Shown: positions 23,381 through 32,226 of the stretch, piece after piece
How positions within the stretch are numbered: the stretch's first letter is position 1
Layout: every line of letters starts with the position of its first letter
Assembly (NCBI RefSeq): GCF_003977685.1
Contig: NZ_RYZH01000002.1
Span: 124,001 to 188,000, forward strand
DNA from: Tautonia sociabilis
GTDB lineage: Bacteria > Planctomycetota > Planctomycetia > Isosphaerales > Isosphaeraceae
Length of the DNA stretch: 64,000 bases
Direction: 5' to 3'
The notes under the pieces: generated by a model
What the model saw: only the letters and a program-made list of their open reading frames with translations
Told to the model about the DNA's origin: nothing
Databases searched by the model: none
Made by a program: the position numbers and the translations under genes

Positions 23381-26300
23381 TCATTCCGCCGGAAGGCCCC
23401 GGGCGTCGGGGACCATGGTCCGGATTGTGCCGGGGGCCACCGGCACGGCGAGCGTTTCTCCCATCGGGCTTGGGCCTCCAGCGGGGAGCGGAGTAAGCGC
23501 GAAGCGAGCGACGGAGGCCCCGTCGAGCCGGGAACGGCGGTGCAGCGTCCCGCCCTGGGTGAGCAGCCAGACATCTTCTCCGCCGATGGCGGGAGGACCC
23601 GCGAGTGTGTCCCCCTCCAGGTCGATGGTCCAGAGTCGCTCGCCGCCGGGGCCGAAGGCGATCACCTTGCCCGAGGCATCGGCCACCAGCACCGTGCCGG
23701 TCGTCGGGTCGGTGTACGGCCCAAGGGCGAGCGGGGCGTCGAGCTCCCAGGCACCGGCGGGGCTCAAGTCGCGTGCGGCCAGGGCCCGGATCCAGCCGTC
23801 GGCCGTGGCCAGGATCGCGGTATCACCGGTCGATCCGGGGGGGCCGACCAGCCGTTGTCCGAGGCTCGTCTCGGCGTCGACTGCCAGGCGGGGACGATCC
23901 CCGGCGTCCTGCACGAGGCGACGGACGGTCCCATCCCGGTCGGCGAGGATCACACCATCGCCATCGATCGCGACCGGGTCGAGCCATTGCAGCGGCCCGT
24001 CTCCGCTGAAGGTCGGGAGCAAGGGATCGGCCTCCGGGCCTCCAGTCGTCGGATCGATCAGGTAGGCTCGGCCATCGACCCCGGGAACGAGCAGCTTCCC
24101 TCCCCAGATCAGCGGCCGGGCCGCCAGCGGAGAAGGCAGCACGACGCGGTCGAGCCGGCCGGTGTCGCGTTCCTTGACGAAGAGGTGATCGGGGGAGTCG
24201 GGCGGAAGGATCAGGGTGGCGGTCCCGGCCTCGAGGCGGCGGAGTCTCCCGACGGGGAGGCGACGATCGCCGGGCCTCGGCAGGGGCTCGATCACGAAGC
24301 CGCCCTCCCGGAGCTCGTCGGCGGGAAGTAGGAGCGGGGTGCCGTCTCCCGAAAGCGAGGCGAGCCCCCGGACGTCCGGGGTCGGCTCCGGCGAGGCGGG
24401 CCAGGGTGAGCCGAGCACCGTCCTCCAGGCGACCCGGCCATCCTTCGGGTCCACACACCACAGCGCCGCCCCGCGGCCGCGGTCGGGTTGCTGCGAGAGC
24501 ACCATCCTCCCGCCAATCACCTGGGGAGGGGCCATTGCCGCCCCAGCCTGGGAGAGGGTCCAGGGGGAGGCGATCGTCCCCTGCTCGGCGTCCAGGTCGT
24601 ACCGGGCCGATCGGGCCGAGGCGACCCACAGCTCGCGATCGGACCGAGCGTACGAGAAGGTCGGGCCGAGGCGGATCCCCTCCCTCGTGGTCTGGGCCAG
24701 CAGCTTGAACGGCTGTTCCTCCTCGTAGGGGCCGATCGAGTAGGCGTCCGCGCCTCCCCGATCGGTGACGGCCCAGATGATCTGCCCCGCCGAGGCCGGC
24801 GTGTCCCAGGTCCAGCCGACCTGGTCGATCCGCTGACGGAACCGGAGGCTGGTCCCTTCCCCCTCGATCTGGAAGATCAACCAGCGTCCCGAGTCCGGCC
24901 GGTTGTTCTCGGCCACGATGAAGTAGTTCCCCAGACGAGCCGGCGGGCAGGCCGCGGCTCCCGGGGCATGCCCGATGTACTCGACGGCGACGCACTCCAG
25001 GGGGTCCCGCTGGATCACGAACGCCACGGCCGAATGGCCGAGCACATAGTAGTAGCGCCCGAGTTCGTCGGAGACGGGGGTCCGGGAGAGCCGACGACCC
25101 AGTCGGATGGCCCCCTGCTTCTCTCCGGTCGAGACATTGAGGAGCAGCAGCCTCCCATCGACCGTTCCCAGGGCGATCTGGTTGCCGAGGATGAGCGGCG
25201 GGTCCTCGACCCGGCCACCCAGCTCCTGCCGCCACGCGAGCGAGCCGTCCCGCCCCGAGAGGCGCACCAGGTCGTTGTACCGGGCATCGACCACAAGCAC
25301 GTCATCCCCCGCTCCCGGGATCCGGACCGGAGGGAACGGGCAGTCCAGGCCGACCGGCACGTGCCAGACCGGTGCCCCATGCTCCGGGTCGATCGCGTAG
25401 GCGAAGCCGTCCGAGAGGGCGAAGACATACGGGCCCTGGCCGTCGGCCGGCTCCAGGGTCGATCGCAGGACCAGCGAGGTGGGCGGCCCAAGGGGATCCG
25501 GCCTCGGCTCGGTGAATCCGCGGGCCCGGGTCGCGTCGACCTCGGTAAGCCCCCGGATGAGTTCGTTGGCCGACCGCAGACGATCGATGATCTCAGGATC
25601 GTCGGCCTGGTCGGGATATCGGGCGACCAGGGCGTCCCGGGCGGCGTAGGTCGCCTCGGGGTCGTCGGCGGCAAGGGCGTCGTCCATGGAGGCGATCGCC
25701 TGGCGGCGGGCCTGCGCCTTGACCACCGCGGCTCGGGCCTCCGTCAGCTTTTCGGGAAGCCGAGCCCGATCTCGGGCCAGGGTCGCGGCCGAGCCGCCGA
25801 CCCGGTCGTGCAGCGTGATGGCCTCCTCGGCCTTTGTCAGCGCCTCGGCGTCGGCCAGCCGGCCCGCCCGGTCGATCAGGCCGGCGGCGACCTCCATGAC
25901 GGCCTCGGCCAGGTCGGGACGCGCGTCGTCGAAGGCGGGTTCCTCGCGGACCTCTTGCATCATGGCCTGCGCCGCGTCCAGAGCGTTGGCCCAGGCCGGG
26001 TTGCTTCCCGTGGTGAATTGCCGGATCTCGGCCAGGGCGGAGAGGACCTTCGCCTCGGAGGCGTGCTCGTGGTTCGGGAAGTCGTCCAGGTAGGCGGAAA
26101 GCCGCTCGATGGCGTTTCGGTACTCGGCATTGTCGAGGCTCTCCTTCGCCTTGGCGAAGGCCCGGTCGGCCGCCATCTCTCGGATGATGCCGAAGAGGCC
26201 GAATCCCAGCACCACCAGCACCGTCAGAACCAGGACAAGGAGGATGACAACCGGAGAGGAGAGGACGCGTTCCTCTCCCGGCGCCTGGTCCCTCCCGTAC

Positions 26301-26890
26301 AGGATCGAGCGGATCCACCGGGTCAGCGAACTCGACAGGCTTTCGACGGCCGGCGTGGCTCTCGCCTGGGGAGGGAGGGGGGCCTCGGGCCGATCACTCT
26401 TCCGTCCCCGACCCCGGCGAGCTCCTGAGTGCGGTCGAGGCGACGGTGACTCCAGGACGTCCTCGACGTCATCGAACTCATCTTCGAGCGAAGGAGGAGC
26501 GACCTCCCCGGCCATCACCCCGACCTGGCCTCCCCAGCCCCCGGCGGCGGCGCCGGGCCGGGGCTGGATGCGCGTCTTGTCGAACTCCGCGGGGCCATCA
26601 TCTGGCGTGATGAGGAAGACGCGGGCCTTGCCGATCTTCAGCTCGCTCCCCTGCCGGAAGCTCGAGGAGACAACCCGCTTGCCGTCGACCTCCAGGGCCC
26701 GGGCCTCCGGCGTGGCCTCCACCTTGTAGCGGTCGACCTTCCACCGCAGCCGACCGTGAAAGGGAAGGGCGGCGGGGTCGTCGATCACGATGTCGCATCT
26801 CGGATCCGACCCGATCAGGATCTGCTGGTCCCGGCTGATTGTCCGGTATTCAACCCGTCCCTTACCGTCGTGGATCTCGAGTGTCGCCAT
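23381..26890 (-). CDS. Membrane protein with FHA domain and PQQ-type beta-propeller
   Basis: The product has 1169 residues. Residues about 20-95 form an FHA domain (ILIGSDPRCDIVIDDPAALP), which binds phosphothreonine in the cytoplasm. An acidic and Pro-rich linker leads to one transmembrane helix at about 213-236 (VVILLVLVLTVLVVLGFGLF). A helical TPR-like region follows at about 240-420. The rest is a pyrrolo-quinoline-quinone-like (BamB-like) propeller, with blades such as GRDGSLAWRQELGG and DPKDGRVAWRTVLGS, on the outer side of the membrane. The layout suggests a transmembrane sensor or scaffold linked to Ser/Thr kinase signalling. It is the third gene of a unit with the single-pass protein and the cyclase-fold protein. 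Confidence 0.9.
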   Translation of the reverse strand: MATLEIHDGKGRVEYRTISRDQQILIGSDPRCDIVIDDPAALPFHGRLRWKVDRYKVEATPEARALEVDGKRVVSSSFRQGSELKIGKARVFLITPDDGPAEFDKTRIQPRPGAAAGGWGGQVGVMAGEVAPPSLEDEFDDVEDVLESPSPRPHSGARRGRGRKSDRPEAPLPPQARATPAVESLSSSLTRWIRSILYGRDQAPGEERVLSSPVVILLVLVLTVLVVLGFGLFGIIREMAADRAFAKAKESLDNAEYRNAIERLSAYLDDFPNHEHASEAKVLSALAEIRQFTTGSNPAWANALDAAQAMMQEVREEPAFDDARPDLAEAVMEVAAGLIDRAGRLADAEALTKAEEAITLHDRVGGSAATLARDRARLPEKLTEARAAVVKAQARRQAIASMDDALAADDPEATYAARDALVARYPDQADDPEIIDRLRSANELIRGLTEVDATRARGFTEPRPDPLGPPTSLVLRSTLEPADGQGPYVFALSDGFAYAIDPEHGAPVWHVPVGLDCPFPPVRIPGAGDDVLVVDARYNDLVRLSGRDGSLAWRQELGGRVEDPPLILGNQIALGTVDGRLLLLNVSTGEKQGAIRLGRRLSRTPVSDELGRYYYVLGHSAVAFVIQRDPLECVAVEYIGHAPGAAACPPARLGNYFIVAENNRPDSGRWLIFQIEGEGTSLRFRQRIDQVGWTWDTPASAGQIIWAVTDRGGADAYSIGPYEEEQPFKLLAQTTREGIRLGPTFSYARSDRELWVASARSARYDLDAEQGTIASPWTLSQAGAAMAPPQVIGGRMVLSQQPDRGRGAALWCVDPKDGRVAWRTVLGSPWPASPEPTPDVRGLASLSGDGTPLLLPADELREGGFVIEPLPRPGDRRLPVGRLRRLEAGTATLILPPDSPDHLFVKERDTGRLDRVVLPSPLAARPLIWGGKLLVPGVDGRAYLIDPTTGGPEADPLLPTFSGDGPLQWLDPVAIDGDGVILADRDGTVRRLVQDAGDRPRLAVDAETSLGQRLVGPPGSTGDTAILATADGWIRALAARDLSPAGAWELDAPLALGPYTDPTTGTVLVADASGKVIAFGPGGERLWTIDLEGDTLAGPPAIGGEDVWLLTQGGTLHRRSRLDGASVARFALTPLPAGGPSPMGETLAVPVAPGTIRTMVPDARGLPAE

Positions 26891-26951
26891 GCGGGTTGTC
26901 CAGGGTTGCGGTGCGGCCCGAAGCCGGTGGAGCCGAATCGGAACCGGGCGG

Positions 26952-27935
26952 TCAGTTCAACGGCTGCTGGTCGATCACCTGGAAGGCGAAGCGATTTCCG
27001 GTCGGGATGACGGTGAATTTCGTCGACCGGATCTCCGAAGGCTGCCGTCCCTTGTACTGCTGCTCCAGCCGAGAGAGGATTTGCTCCACCTGGTCGGGGA
27101 AGAACTGGAAGATCGGCTCACGCTGCCCGATCGGAATCCCCGCCTTGCGCAGCAATTCGATGTCCGATTGCCGTCGTCCCCCTCCTTGCCAGAGGAAATA
27201 CAGCCGGGGGTCGTTCCCCCGGCCGGTGACTCGGACGTCGGGCTTGGGCTTGGTGAAGTGGGCGGCGTAATGCATCTGGCCGTCGATGACGGTCGCCATC
27301 TCGACCCCGAAGAAGTCGAGCAGGCGGGCATACTCGTCGATGGTCTGGCCGGGGTTGTAGATGATCGTCCAGCGTTCCTCCCGCGGCACCCCGCCGTCTC
27401 CTGCGCCGAGGCCGTAGGAAGCGGCACCGGTGCCGAGCTTCGAGGCCCGGATGCCGGTCGCCACGGCTCCCCCCTGGGGCATCTCCTCAGCCAGGTCGGC
27501 CAGTTGCTCGGTCGTGAGCGCCTCGACCATGGCCGAGGGGGTCTGCTGTACGGCCGGCTCCTCGAAGTCGGCCGGCGCCAGTTCGTTGTTCGACGCGAAG
27601 GCGGCCGCCGCCGCGTCGGGCACGTCGATTTGCTCGGTCTGGTTCTCCAAACCCTCCGGAGTCCCCCCCCCGCCGCCGAAGACCTCGATGATCTGGATCT
27701 CGGCCGGAAGGTTGCGGGCATACGACCGGTTGGTCAAGTAGATCAGCCCCAGCCAGCCGACGACGATCGCCACCCCCAGGATCACCGCCATCAGGAGCGA
27801 GGTGACCCGATCGTAATTCGACTCCCCCTGGATTCTCGGCTCGAAGCGAGCGGTGAGGAGGCCCGGCTCGACCGTCGGGGCCGTCGTGGTCGTCGGGGTC
27901 GTCGATGCGGTGTCGGTGGTCGGTCGGGGGGGCAT
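26952..27935 (-). CDS. Single-pass membrane protein of unknown function
   Basis: The product has 327 residues. A short Thr/Pro-rich cytoplasmic tail is followed by one transmembrane helix at about residues 45-68 (LLMAVILGVAIVVGWLGLIY). The rest lies outside, with a Gly-rich patch (EVFGGGGGTPEG), an Ala-rich spacer and a folded C-terminal domain of about 150 residues (ERWTIIYNPGQTIDEYARLL). The topology is like TonB or biopolymer-transport accessory proteins, but I see no TonB box or other signature. The ATG at 27935 was chosen over a TTG at 27968 that overlaps the preceding gene. It lies 29 bases after the cyclase-fold gene and 61 before the FHA-PQQ gene, so the three form one operon. Confidence 0.8.
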   Translation of the reverse strand: MPPRPTTDTASTTPTTTTAPTVEPGLLTARFEPRIQGESNYDRVTSLLMAVILGVAIVVGWLGLIYLTNRSYARNLPAEIQIIEVFGGGGGTPEGLENQTEQIDVPDAAAAAFASNNELAPADFEEPAVQQTPSAMVEALTTEQLADLAEEMPQGGAVATGIRASKLGTGAASYGLGAGDGGVPREERWTIIYNPGQTIDEYARLLDFFGVEMATVIDGQMHYAAHFTKPKPDVRVTGRGNDPRLYFLWQGGGRRQSDIELLRKAGIPIGQREPIFQFFPDQVEQILSRLEQQYKGRQPSEIRSTKFTVIPTGNRFAFQVIDQQPLN

Positions 27936-27964
27936 GGGAGCATCCCTCGGCGGCCGGCTCGGTG

Positions 27965-29554
27965 TCAATTGTTCCGGGGGGAGACGGCCTGATCACTGAG
28001 CGAGGCCGGACGAACCGACTCGTACCACTCCCGCCAGCGCCGGGCCGCTTCCCGCTTCTGGAGGGCGTCGGCTCCCGGGGGAGGCCCGAAACCGTCCAAC
28101 CTTCGGCTCAGCAGCTTGAGGCCGTACCGGGCGGTGGCGACGACCTCATCGCTCGGGTCCTCCAGGGCGGCGATCAGGTCCGGCACCACATCCAGGTCGT
28201 CGGTCCGGGCCAGCGCCCAGGCGGCCGTCAAGCGCTGCGAGGGGATTCCGTCTTCCAAGAGCACGCGAAACCGATCGGTGTACGGCCGCAGTGCGAGCGG
28301 CCCGCTGGAGAAGTATCGGTCGATCAACCCGGCCAGGGCCTCCTCGGTCCCCTCGAGCCGGGCGTCCTCGAGCACCGCCAGCATCTCGTCGACGGCGCCG
28401 TTCATCGGCCGGACCACGACGCGGCCCTGGGCGACGGTCAGGCTCTCCAGATTCTCCGGCAGCCCCCGGCCGCCGAGCAGCGTTCCCGAAGCGAGCCGCT
28501 CGACCCGGATACGATCCATCGTCTTCTGGGTCGCCCGGGTCAGGAAGAGGAGGCTCCAGGAGGTATTCGCCACGGGATCGTACTGGGCATGCCAGCTCCC
28601 GTCTCCCCCCTGGGTGGACGCGATGTACTGACCGCCAACCCGGAACCAGTCCAGCGAGCCGAACAGCTCCAGGCCGCTCAGCCCGCCCACGCGCTCGCAG
28701 CCGTAGAGACCATAATAGCTCGACGGACCGAACAGCGGTGCCTGCCCCGGCCGATAGTTGCGAGCGATCCAGGCAATCCCCTGACCGATCGCCCGATCGA
28801 GGTCCGCTTCGGAGAGGCCCACCCGGTAGTCGGCCAGGTCGGTTTCGGGGACCAGAGGAGTTAGCAACGGGCTGATCGGCTTTTCCTGCTTTTGGCGGTA
28901 GACGGCCAGTTGCATCTTGCAGATGAGCAGGCTGCCCGTCCCCGCGGCGGTCATGGACACCGTCGGGGCCGTGCCGGCGTCGGGGTGGTACGTCCATCCC
29001 CCACCCCGCTGGACCGACATGTACCACCGGGCCGCGCGTTCCCAGACGCTCGGCGGCACCTTGACCCCGGCGTTCTCCGCTTCCCAGAGCCCAAGCAGGG
29101 CATACTGGGAGATCGAACAGTCTCCGGTGTCCCCCCCTCGGTTGTCGTAGTCCCAGGCCCCGTTGCTTTTCTGCTTGCTGATGAGGTACGAGGCGGCCGA
29201 CTGGATCAGGGGCTTCATCGTGACCGGGTCGAGGTTGGCCAGCATCATGCAGGCCACCCCCGTCTCGTAGATGTCGGTCCCGCCGGAGCGCTCGGGGATG
29301 TAGGCGTCGGCGCGGGAGCGGCTCAGGGCCTTCTGAATCGTCCTCCCCAACGCCTCGTCGTCCTTGGGCACCCCGGCCTTGAGCATCGCCAGGGCGGCCA
29401 GCGCCGCCTCTCCCGACGAGACCGCAGGTCCTCGGTTCTTGAGGAAGTCGATACCCCTGGCAACCAGCGCGGCCTGGCCGGTCGCCTCGGGGACCGGCCA
29501 GGCGGCAAGCAGGGCGAGAACCAGCGGCGGAGCGAGGCGAGGGCGAACGGCCAT
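27965..29554 (-). CDS. Secreted terpene-cyclase-fold (squalene-cyclase-like) protein with HEAT-like tail
   Basis: The product has 529 residues with a signal peptide (MAVRPRLAPPLVLALLAAWP, cut near ATGQA). The mature part contains alpha/alpha-toroid repeats like those of squalene cyclases and prenyltransferases: YLISKQKSNGAWDY, WYMSVQRGGGWTYHPDAG and YIASTQGGDGSWHAQYD. The DxDD acid motif of true squalene-hopene cyclases is not visible, so catalysis of triterpene cyclisation is doubtful. The last ~130 residues have HEAT-like helices (LTAAWALARTDDLDVVPDLI). Such secreted toroid proteins are common and uncharacterised in planctomycetes. It leads the operon; promoter at 29618-29646. Confidence 0.85.
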   Translation of the reverse strand: MAVRPRLAPPLVLALLAAWPVPEATGQAALVARGIDFLKNRGPAVSSGEAALAALAMLKAGVPKDDEALGRTIQKALSRSRADAYIPERSGGTDIYETGVACMMLANLDPVTMKPLIQSAASYLISKQKSNGAWDYDNRGGDTGDCSISQYALLGLWEAENAGVKVPPSVWERAARWYMSVQRGGGWTYHPDAGTAPTVSMTAAGTGSLLICKMQLAVYRQKQEKPISPLLTPLVPETDLADYRVGLSEADLDRAIGQGIAWIARNYRPGQAPLFGPSSYYGLYGCERVGGLSGLELFGSLDWFRVGGQYIASTQGGDGSWHAQYDPVANTSWSLLFLTRATQKTMDRIRVERLASGTLLGGRGLPENLESLTVAQGRVVVRPMNGAVDEMLAVLEDARLEGTEEALAGLIDRYFSSGPLALRPYTDRFRVLLEDGIPSQRLTAAWALARTDDLDVVPDLIAALEDPSDEVVATARYGLKLLSRRLDGFGPPPGADALQKREAARRWREWYESVRPASLSDQAVSPRNN

Positions 29555-29617
29555 GATCTTCGCGTCGGATCGGGGGTCGAGCGACTTGGTCGGGGACCGA
29601 CCATCCATCCCTCAATC

Positions 29618-29646
29618 ATTATCTCCCCACGAACGCCTTCGGGGAA
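29618..29646 (-). promoter_or_regulatory. Promoter for the cyclase-fold/FHA-PQQ operon, TTCCCC-N17-GATAAT
   Basis: TTCCCC (29646-29641) and GATAAT (29623-29618) are separated by 17 bases, with a predicted start about 57 bases before the ATG at 29554. The -35 box and distance match those at 3258-3286 and 31963-31991. Confidence 0.5.
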
Positions 29647-29669
29647 GATCGGCTCGGCCAGGCCTGGGG

Positions 29670-30491
29670 TCAATCCTGCTTGAGTGGACGCACCTCGAAC
29701 TTCCGGCAGAAGAGTTCCGCCCCCTCGGACTGGAGCAGGATCTTCCCCTTGCGGAGGCTGGAGTTGGTGCCAACGTTGACCACATAACCGTTGACGATGT
29801 TGGTGATCGTCCCGCCGTCGCAGATCACCTCCATCCGGTTCCACTCCCCGGCAGGGGCTTCCACGTCCCGGCGTCCCCGATAGCCGAGGACGTCCTTCCA
29901 CTCCGGATCCCGGCCCCACCAGTTGTATCGGCCCGAGTCCCGGGTGACGGTCTCGCCGTGGACGGGGTCGAAGTAGAGTTGGCCGTCCTCCTCCTGGCGG
30001 ACCTTGCAGGACATCGTCGGCTTGCCGGCGCCGCCGACGAGGATGAAGTCGCCGCAGCCCCCCTCGATGATCTGGCATTCGATCGATTCCATCCACTGCC
30101 CCCCCGCGGCGCCGTCCTCGCCGACACAATGCAACAGGATGCCCGAGTCTCGGGAACGGTCCAGCCTCGGGGCGAACGTCTCGTCCCCCCATCGCCACTC
30201 CACGATCAGGTGGTAGTTCTCGAACTCTTGCTCCGTGGTGATCCCCCCCCAGCGCTCACCGGAGATGCGGATCTGGCCGTCGACGACGGTGAAGACCTCT
30301 TCGGGATCCTCATACGCCGTGTCCTTCAGATAGGTGTAGAAGCCGGACAGGTCCTTGCCGTTGAACTGTAGGATCGGCGCCCCGGTTTCGATCTGAGGCA
30401 ATTTGGTCGCGAAGGCCGGGATGTCCCCCCCTTGCGGTGCGGGGGGAAGCGGGAGGAGGAGGGCCGCGACGGGGAGGAGTGTGGGCACCAT
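29670..30491 (-). CDS. Secreted DUF1080 (3-keto-disaccharide hydrolase-like) protein
   Basis: The product has 273 residues with a signal peptide (MVPTLLPVAALLLPLPPA). DUF1080 is a concanavalin-like beta-sandwich; some members cleave 3-keto-glycosides. Family segments are ILQFNGKDLSGFYTYL near the N-terminus, FENYHLIVEWRWGDETF, RDSGILLHC and GEWNRMEVICDGGTITNIVNG. A pair of Cys residues (ECQIIEGGCGDF) may form a disulfide. The ATG at 30491 starts directly at the signal peptide. It is the last gene of a unit beginning with the kinase gene, 34 bases after the small stress-like gene. Confidence 0.88.
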   Translation of the reverse strand: MVPTLLPVAALLLPLPPAPQGGDIPAFATKLPQIETGAPILQFNGKDLSGFYTYLKDTAYEDPEEVFTVVDGQIRISGERWGGITTEQEFENYHLIVEWRWGDETFAPRLDRSRDSGILLHCVGEDGAAGGQWMESIECQIIEGGCGDFILVGGAGKPTMSCKVRQEEDGQLYFDPVHGETVTRDSGRYNWWGRDPEWKDVLGYRGRRDVEAPAGEWNRMEVICDGGTITNIVNGYVVNVGTNSSLRKGKILLQSEGAELFCRKFEVRPLKQD

Positions 30492-30525
30492 CGTGGAGCT
30501 CGCTCGCGAAGAGGAGGAGGGTCGG

Positions 30526-30804
30526 TCAGGGACGTTGGCGGTGGACCTCGGCGCCGAGTTTCCGGCAGAGCGATGCCAGGCGATCGGCGGCGGAAGCATC
30601 CGGGATCGGGATACTCAGGATCATCCCCTGATGCCCCTCGATTCGATCCGGCCCGGTCACGCCGAGCCGGTCGGAAGGGACCCCTTGGCCAATCAGGAGT
30701 TGAATCGCCAAGTTTCCCTGGGCCGAGTTCCGGAAGAAGGCCACCAGTCGGGGGACCTCCTGAGTCTCGGGGGTTTGCCCGGGGCGGATCATCGGGGGTT
30801 CCAT
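30526..30804 (-). CDS. Small protein resembling the YflT/general stress 17M domain
   Basis: The product has 92 residues. The core (RLVAFFRNSAQGNLAIQLLI followed by a Gly-Val-Pro turn and RLGVTGPD) resembles the small alpha/beta domain found in YflT/GSP17M-like stress proteins, where a helix after strand 1 packs against a short sheet. This is a weak recognition from pattern only. It is soluble and has no signal peptide. The ATG at 30804 is preferred; a longer in-frame start would reach the kinase stop codon region and add low-complexity sequence. It lies between the kinase and DUF1080 genes in the same direction. Confidence 0.6.
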   Translation of the reverse strand: MEPPMIRPGQTPETQEVPRLVAFFRNSAQGNLAIQLLIGQGVPSDRLGVTGPDRIEGHQGMILSIPIPDASAADRLASLCRKLGAEVHRQRP

Positions 30805-30938
30805 GTCGTCTCGTCCGGAGAACGATCGTCCCGGAGGCCCGGCGCCCGGGGAATACTCCGGGAAGCGCCATCCGTCCGGGTCCAAGACCTGCCGAGTTTG
30901 ACCGCCGGGCGCCCGCGATACAAGCACCCGCCGACGGC

Positions 30939-31889
30939 TCACTCGTCCGGCTTCGGCGCCATCGATAACGCCTTCAAGGCGGTGACCACGTCGGACATCG
31001 AGCCGAACCGCTCCTCCTTGCGCCGGGCGAGGGCGCGGTCGACCACGGCGCAGAGCTCGGCTGGCATGGTCGGCGCGACCTCGGCCAGTCGCATCGGCTC
31101 GGCGTTCATCCGGTGCCGAATCATGGCCATCTGGTCGCCGGTCATCTCATAGGGCATCCGGTTGGTGAGCAGTTCGAAGGCCATGACGCCGAAGGAGAAC
31201 ACATCGATCCGGCGGTCGGTGGTCTCGCGTCGGATCAGCTCGGGGGCCATGTACTGGAGCGTGCCGGTGCGGTTGCCGGGGCGGTGGAAGCGGGGTTCGT
31301 CGGGCACGGCCAGGCCGAAATCGATGATCTTGGCGACGTTTTCGCGGTTGATCAGGACGTTTTTTGGGCCGAAGTCGTGGTGGATGAACCCGGCCTGGTG
31401 GACCGCCTCCAGCCCTTCGGCGGCCTGGATCAGCAGGTCGATCTTTCCTGGCAGATCCCGGGCGCCGATTTTTCGGATCTCCACCAGGCTCACTCCCTCG
31501 ATGAATTCCATCGAGATCCAGTGCTCGCGCTTGGTCGAGAGTCCGTAGTCGAACGTCAGGACGACGTTCGGGTGCCGGATCCGGGCGCCGATGGCTCCCT
31601 CGGGGGGGCGGCCTTCCTTGGTGGCTCGGGCCAGGGCCTCGGCGGTTTTGGTGGCGTTCTGGATCTTCAGGCAGACCGAGCGTTTCTGCTCGTTGTCCAG
31701 CGCCTTGCAGACGTGGGACATGCTCCCCTGGCTCGTCTCGGCGAGGACGGTGAACCGCCGAGTCAGGTTCACCTTCTTCATCTTCGGCACGGCGGCGGCC
31801 GGGGGCCTCGTTGGCGGCTGGGCGGCCGCCTTCCCGACCGCCTTCGAGGCCGTCTGCGATCCCTTCGACCCAAAGAGCTTGCCGAACAT
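30939..31889 (-). CDS. Variant Hanks-type Ser/Thr protein kinase
   Basis: The product has 316 residues. A basic, Ala/Pro-rich N-terminal tail precedes a kinase domain at about 45-310. The nucleotide-binding Lys is Lys75 in CLKIQ, the glycine loop is degenerate (ETSQGSMSHV), DFG is at 190-192 and APE in MAPELI near 215. The catalytic loop reads HHDFGPKN: Asp172 and Asn177 are present, but the Lys expected two residues after the catalytic Asp in HRDLKPEN is Gly, with a Lys further on. Related HxDxxPxN kinases exist in planctomycetes, so activity is possible but altered. No transmembrane segment or sensor domain is visible. It leads the three-gene unit and has its own promoter. Confidence 0.9.
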   Translation of the reverse strand: MFGKLFGSKGSQTASKAVGKAAAQPPTRPPAAAVPKMKKVNLTRRFTVLAETSQGSMSHVCKALDNEQKRSVCLKIQNATKTAEALARATKEGRPPEGAIGARIRHPNVVLTFDYGLSTKREHWISMEFIEGVSLVEIRKIGARDLPGKIDLLIQAAEGLEAVHQAGFIHHDFGPKNVLINRENVAKIIDFGLAVPDEPRFHRPGNRTGTLQYMAPELIRRETTDRRIDVFSFGVMAFELLTNRMPYEMTGDQMAMIRHRMNAEPMRLAEVAPTMPAELCAVVDRALARRKEERFGSMSDVVTALKALSMAPKPDE

Positions 31890-31962
31890 CGTGTCCTCGC
31901 CTCCCGATGGGCCGGCCGGGGGTTCGGCCCGGACCTGGCGATCGGATCAACTCCCGCCCTCG

Positions 31963-31991
31963 ATCCTATCCCGGTCGTCCCGGCCGGGGAA
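31963..31991 (-). promoter_or_regulatory. Kinase promoter, TTCCCC-N17-TAGGAT
   Basis: TTCCCC (31991-31986) and TAGGAT (31968-31963) lie 17 bases apart, about 66 bases before the ATG at 31889 counted from the expected start. Both hexamers are identical to those of the promoter at 3258-3286. Confidence 0.5.
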
Positions 31992-32117
31992 CGGGGGGCC
32001 GCGACGGGGGCGGCGGACAACCCCCGGGACGACCATCCCAACCCCATCCTACGGGATGGGATGCGATCGGGTGACACCCGCCCCTGGATCACTCCGGAGG
32101 CCGGCCCCGCCATCTCG

Positions 32118-32147
32118 GGTTATCGCCGGGTGCCGTCCTCCGTTACA
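32118..32147 (+). promoter_or_regulatory. FKBP gene promoter, TTATCG-N18-TACAAT
   Basis: TACAAT (32142-32147) is a strong -10 box; TTATCG (32118-32123) is a modest -35 with 18-base spacing. The start codon is about 73 bases downstream of the expected start site. Confidence 0.4.
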
Positions 32148-32226
32148 ATGGAGACGATGACGCACAGGAGGCGTCCTCCACGTCCGAGTCCCACCTCCCC
32201 CTTCCCTCCCATTGCAAGGAGCCCCG

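Larger units (their letters stand above)
31890..32226. other. Divergent gap between the kinase and FKBP genes
   Basis: This 337-base gap holds the kinase promoter (31963-31991) and the FKBP promoter (32118-32147). Nothing gene-like was seen in the remainder. Confidence 0.5.
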
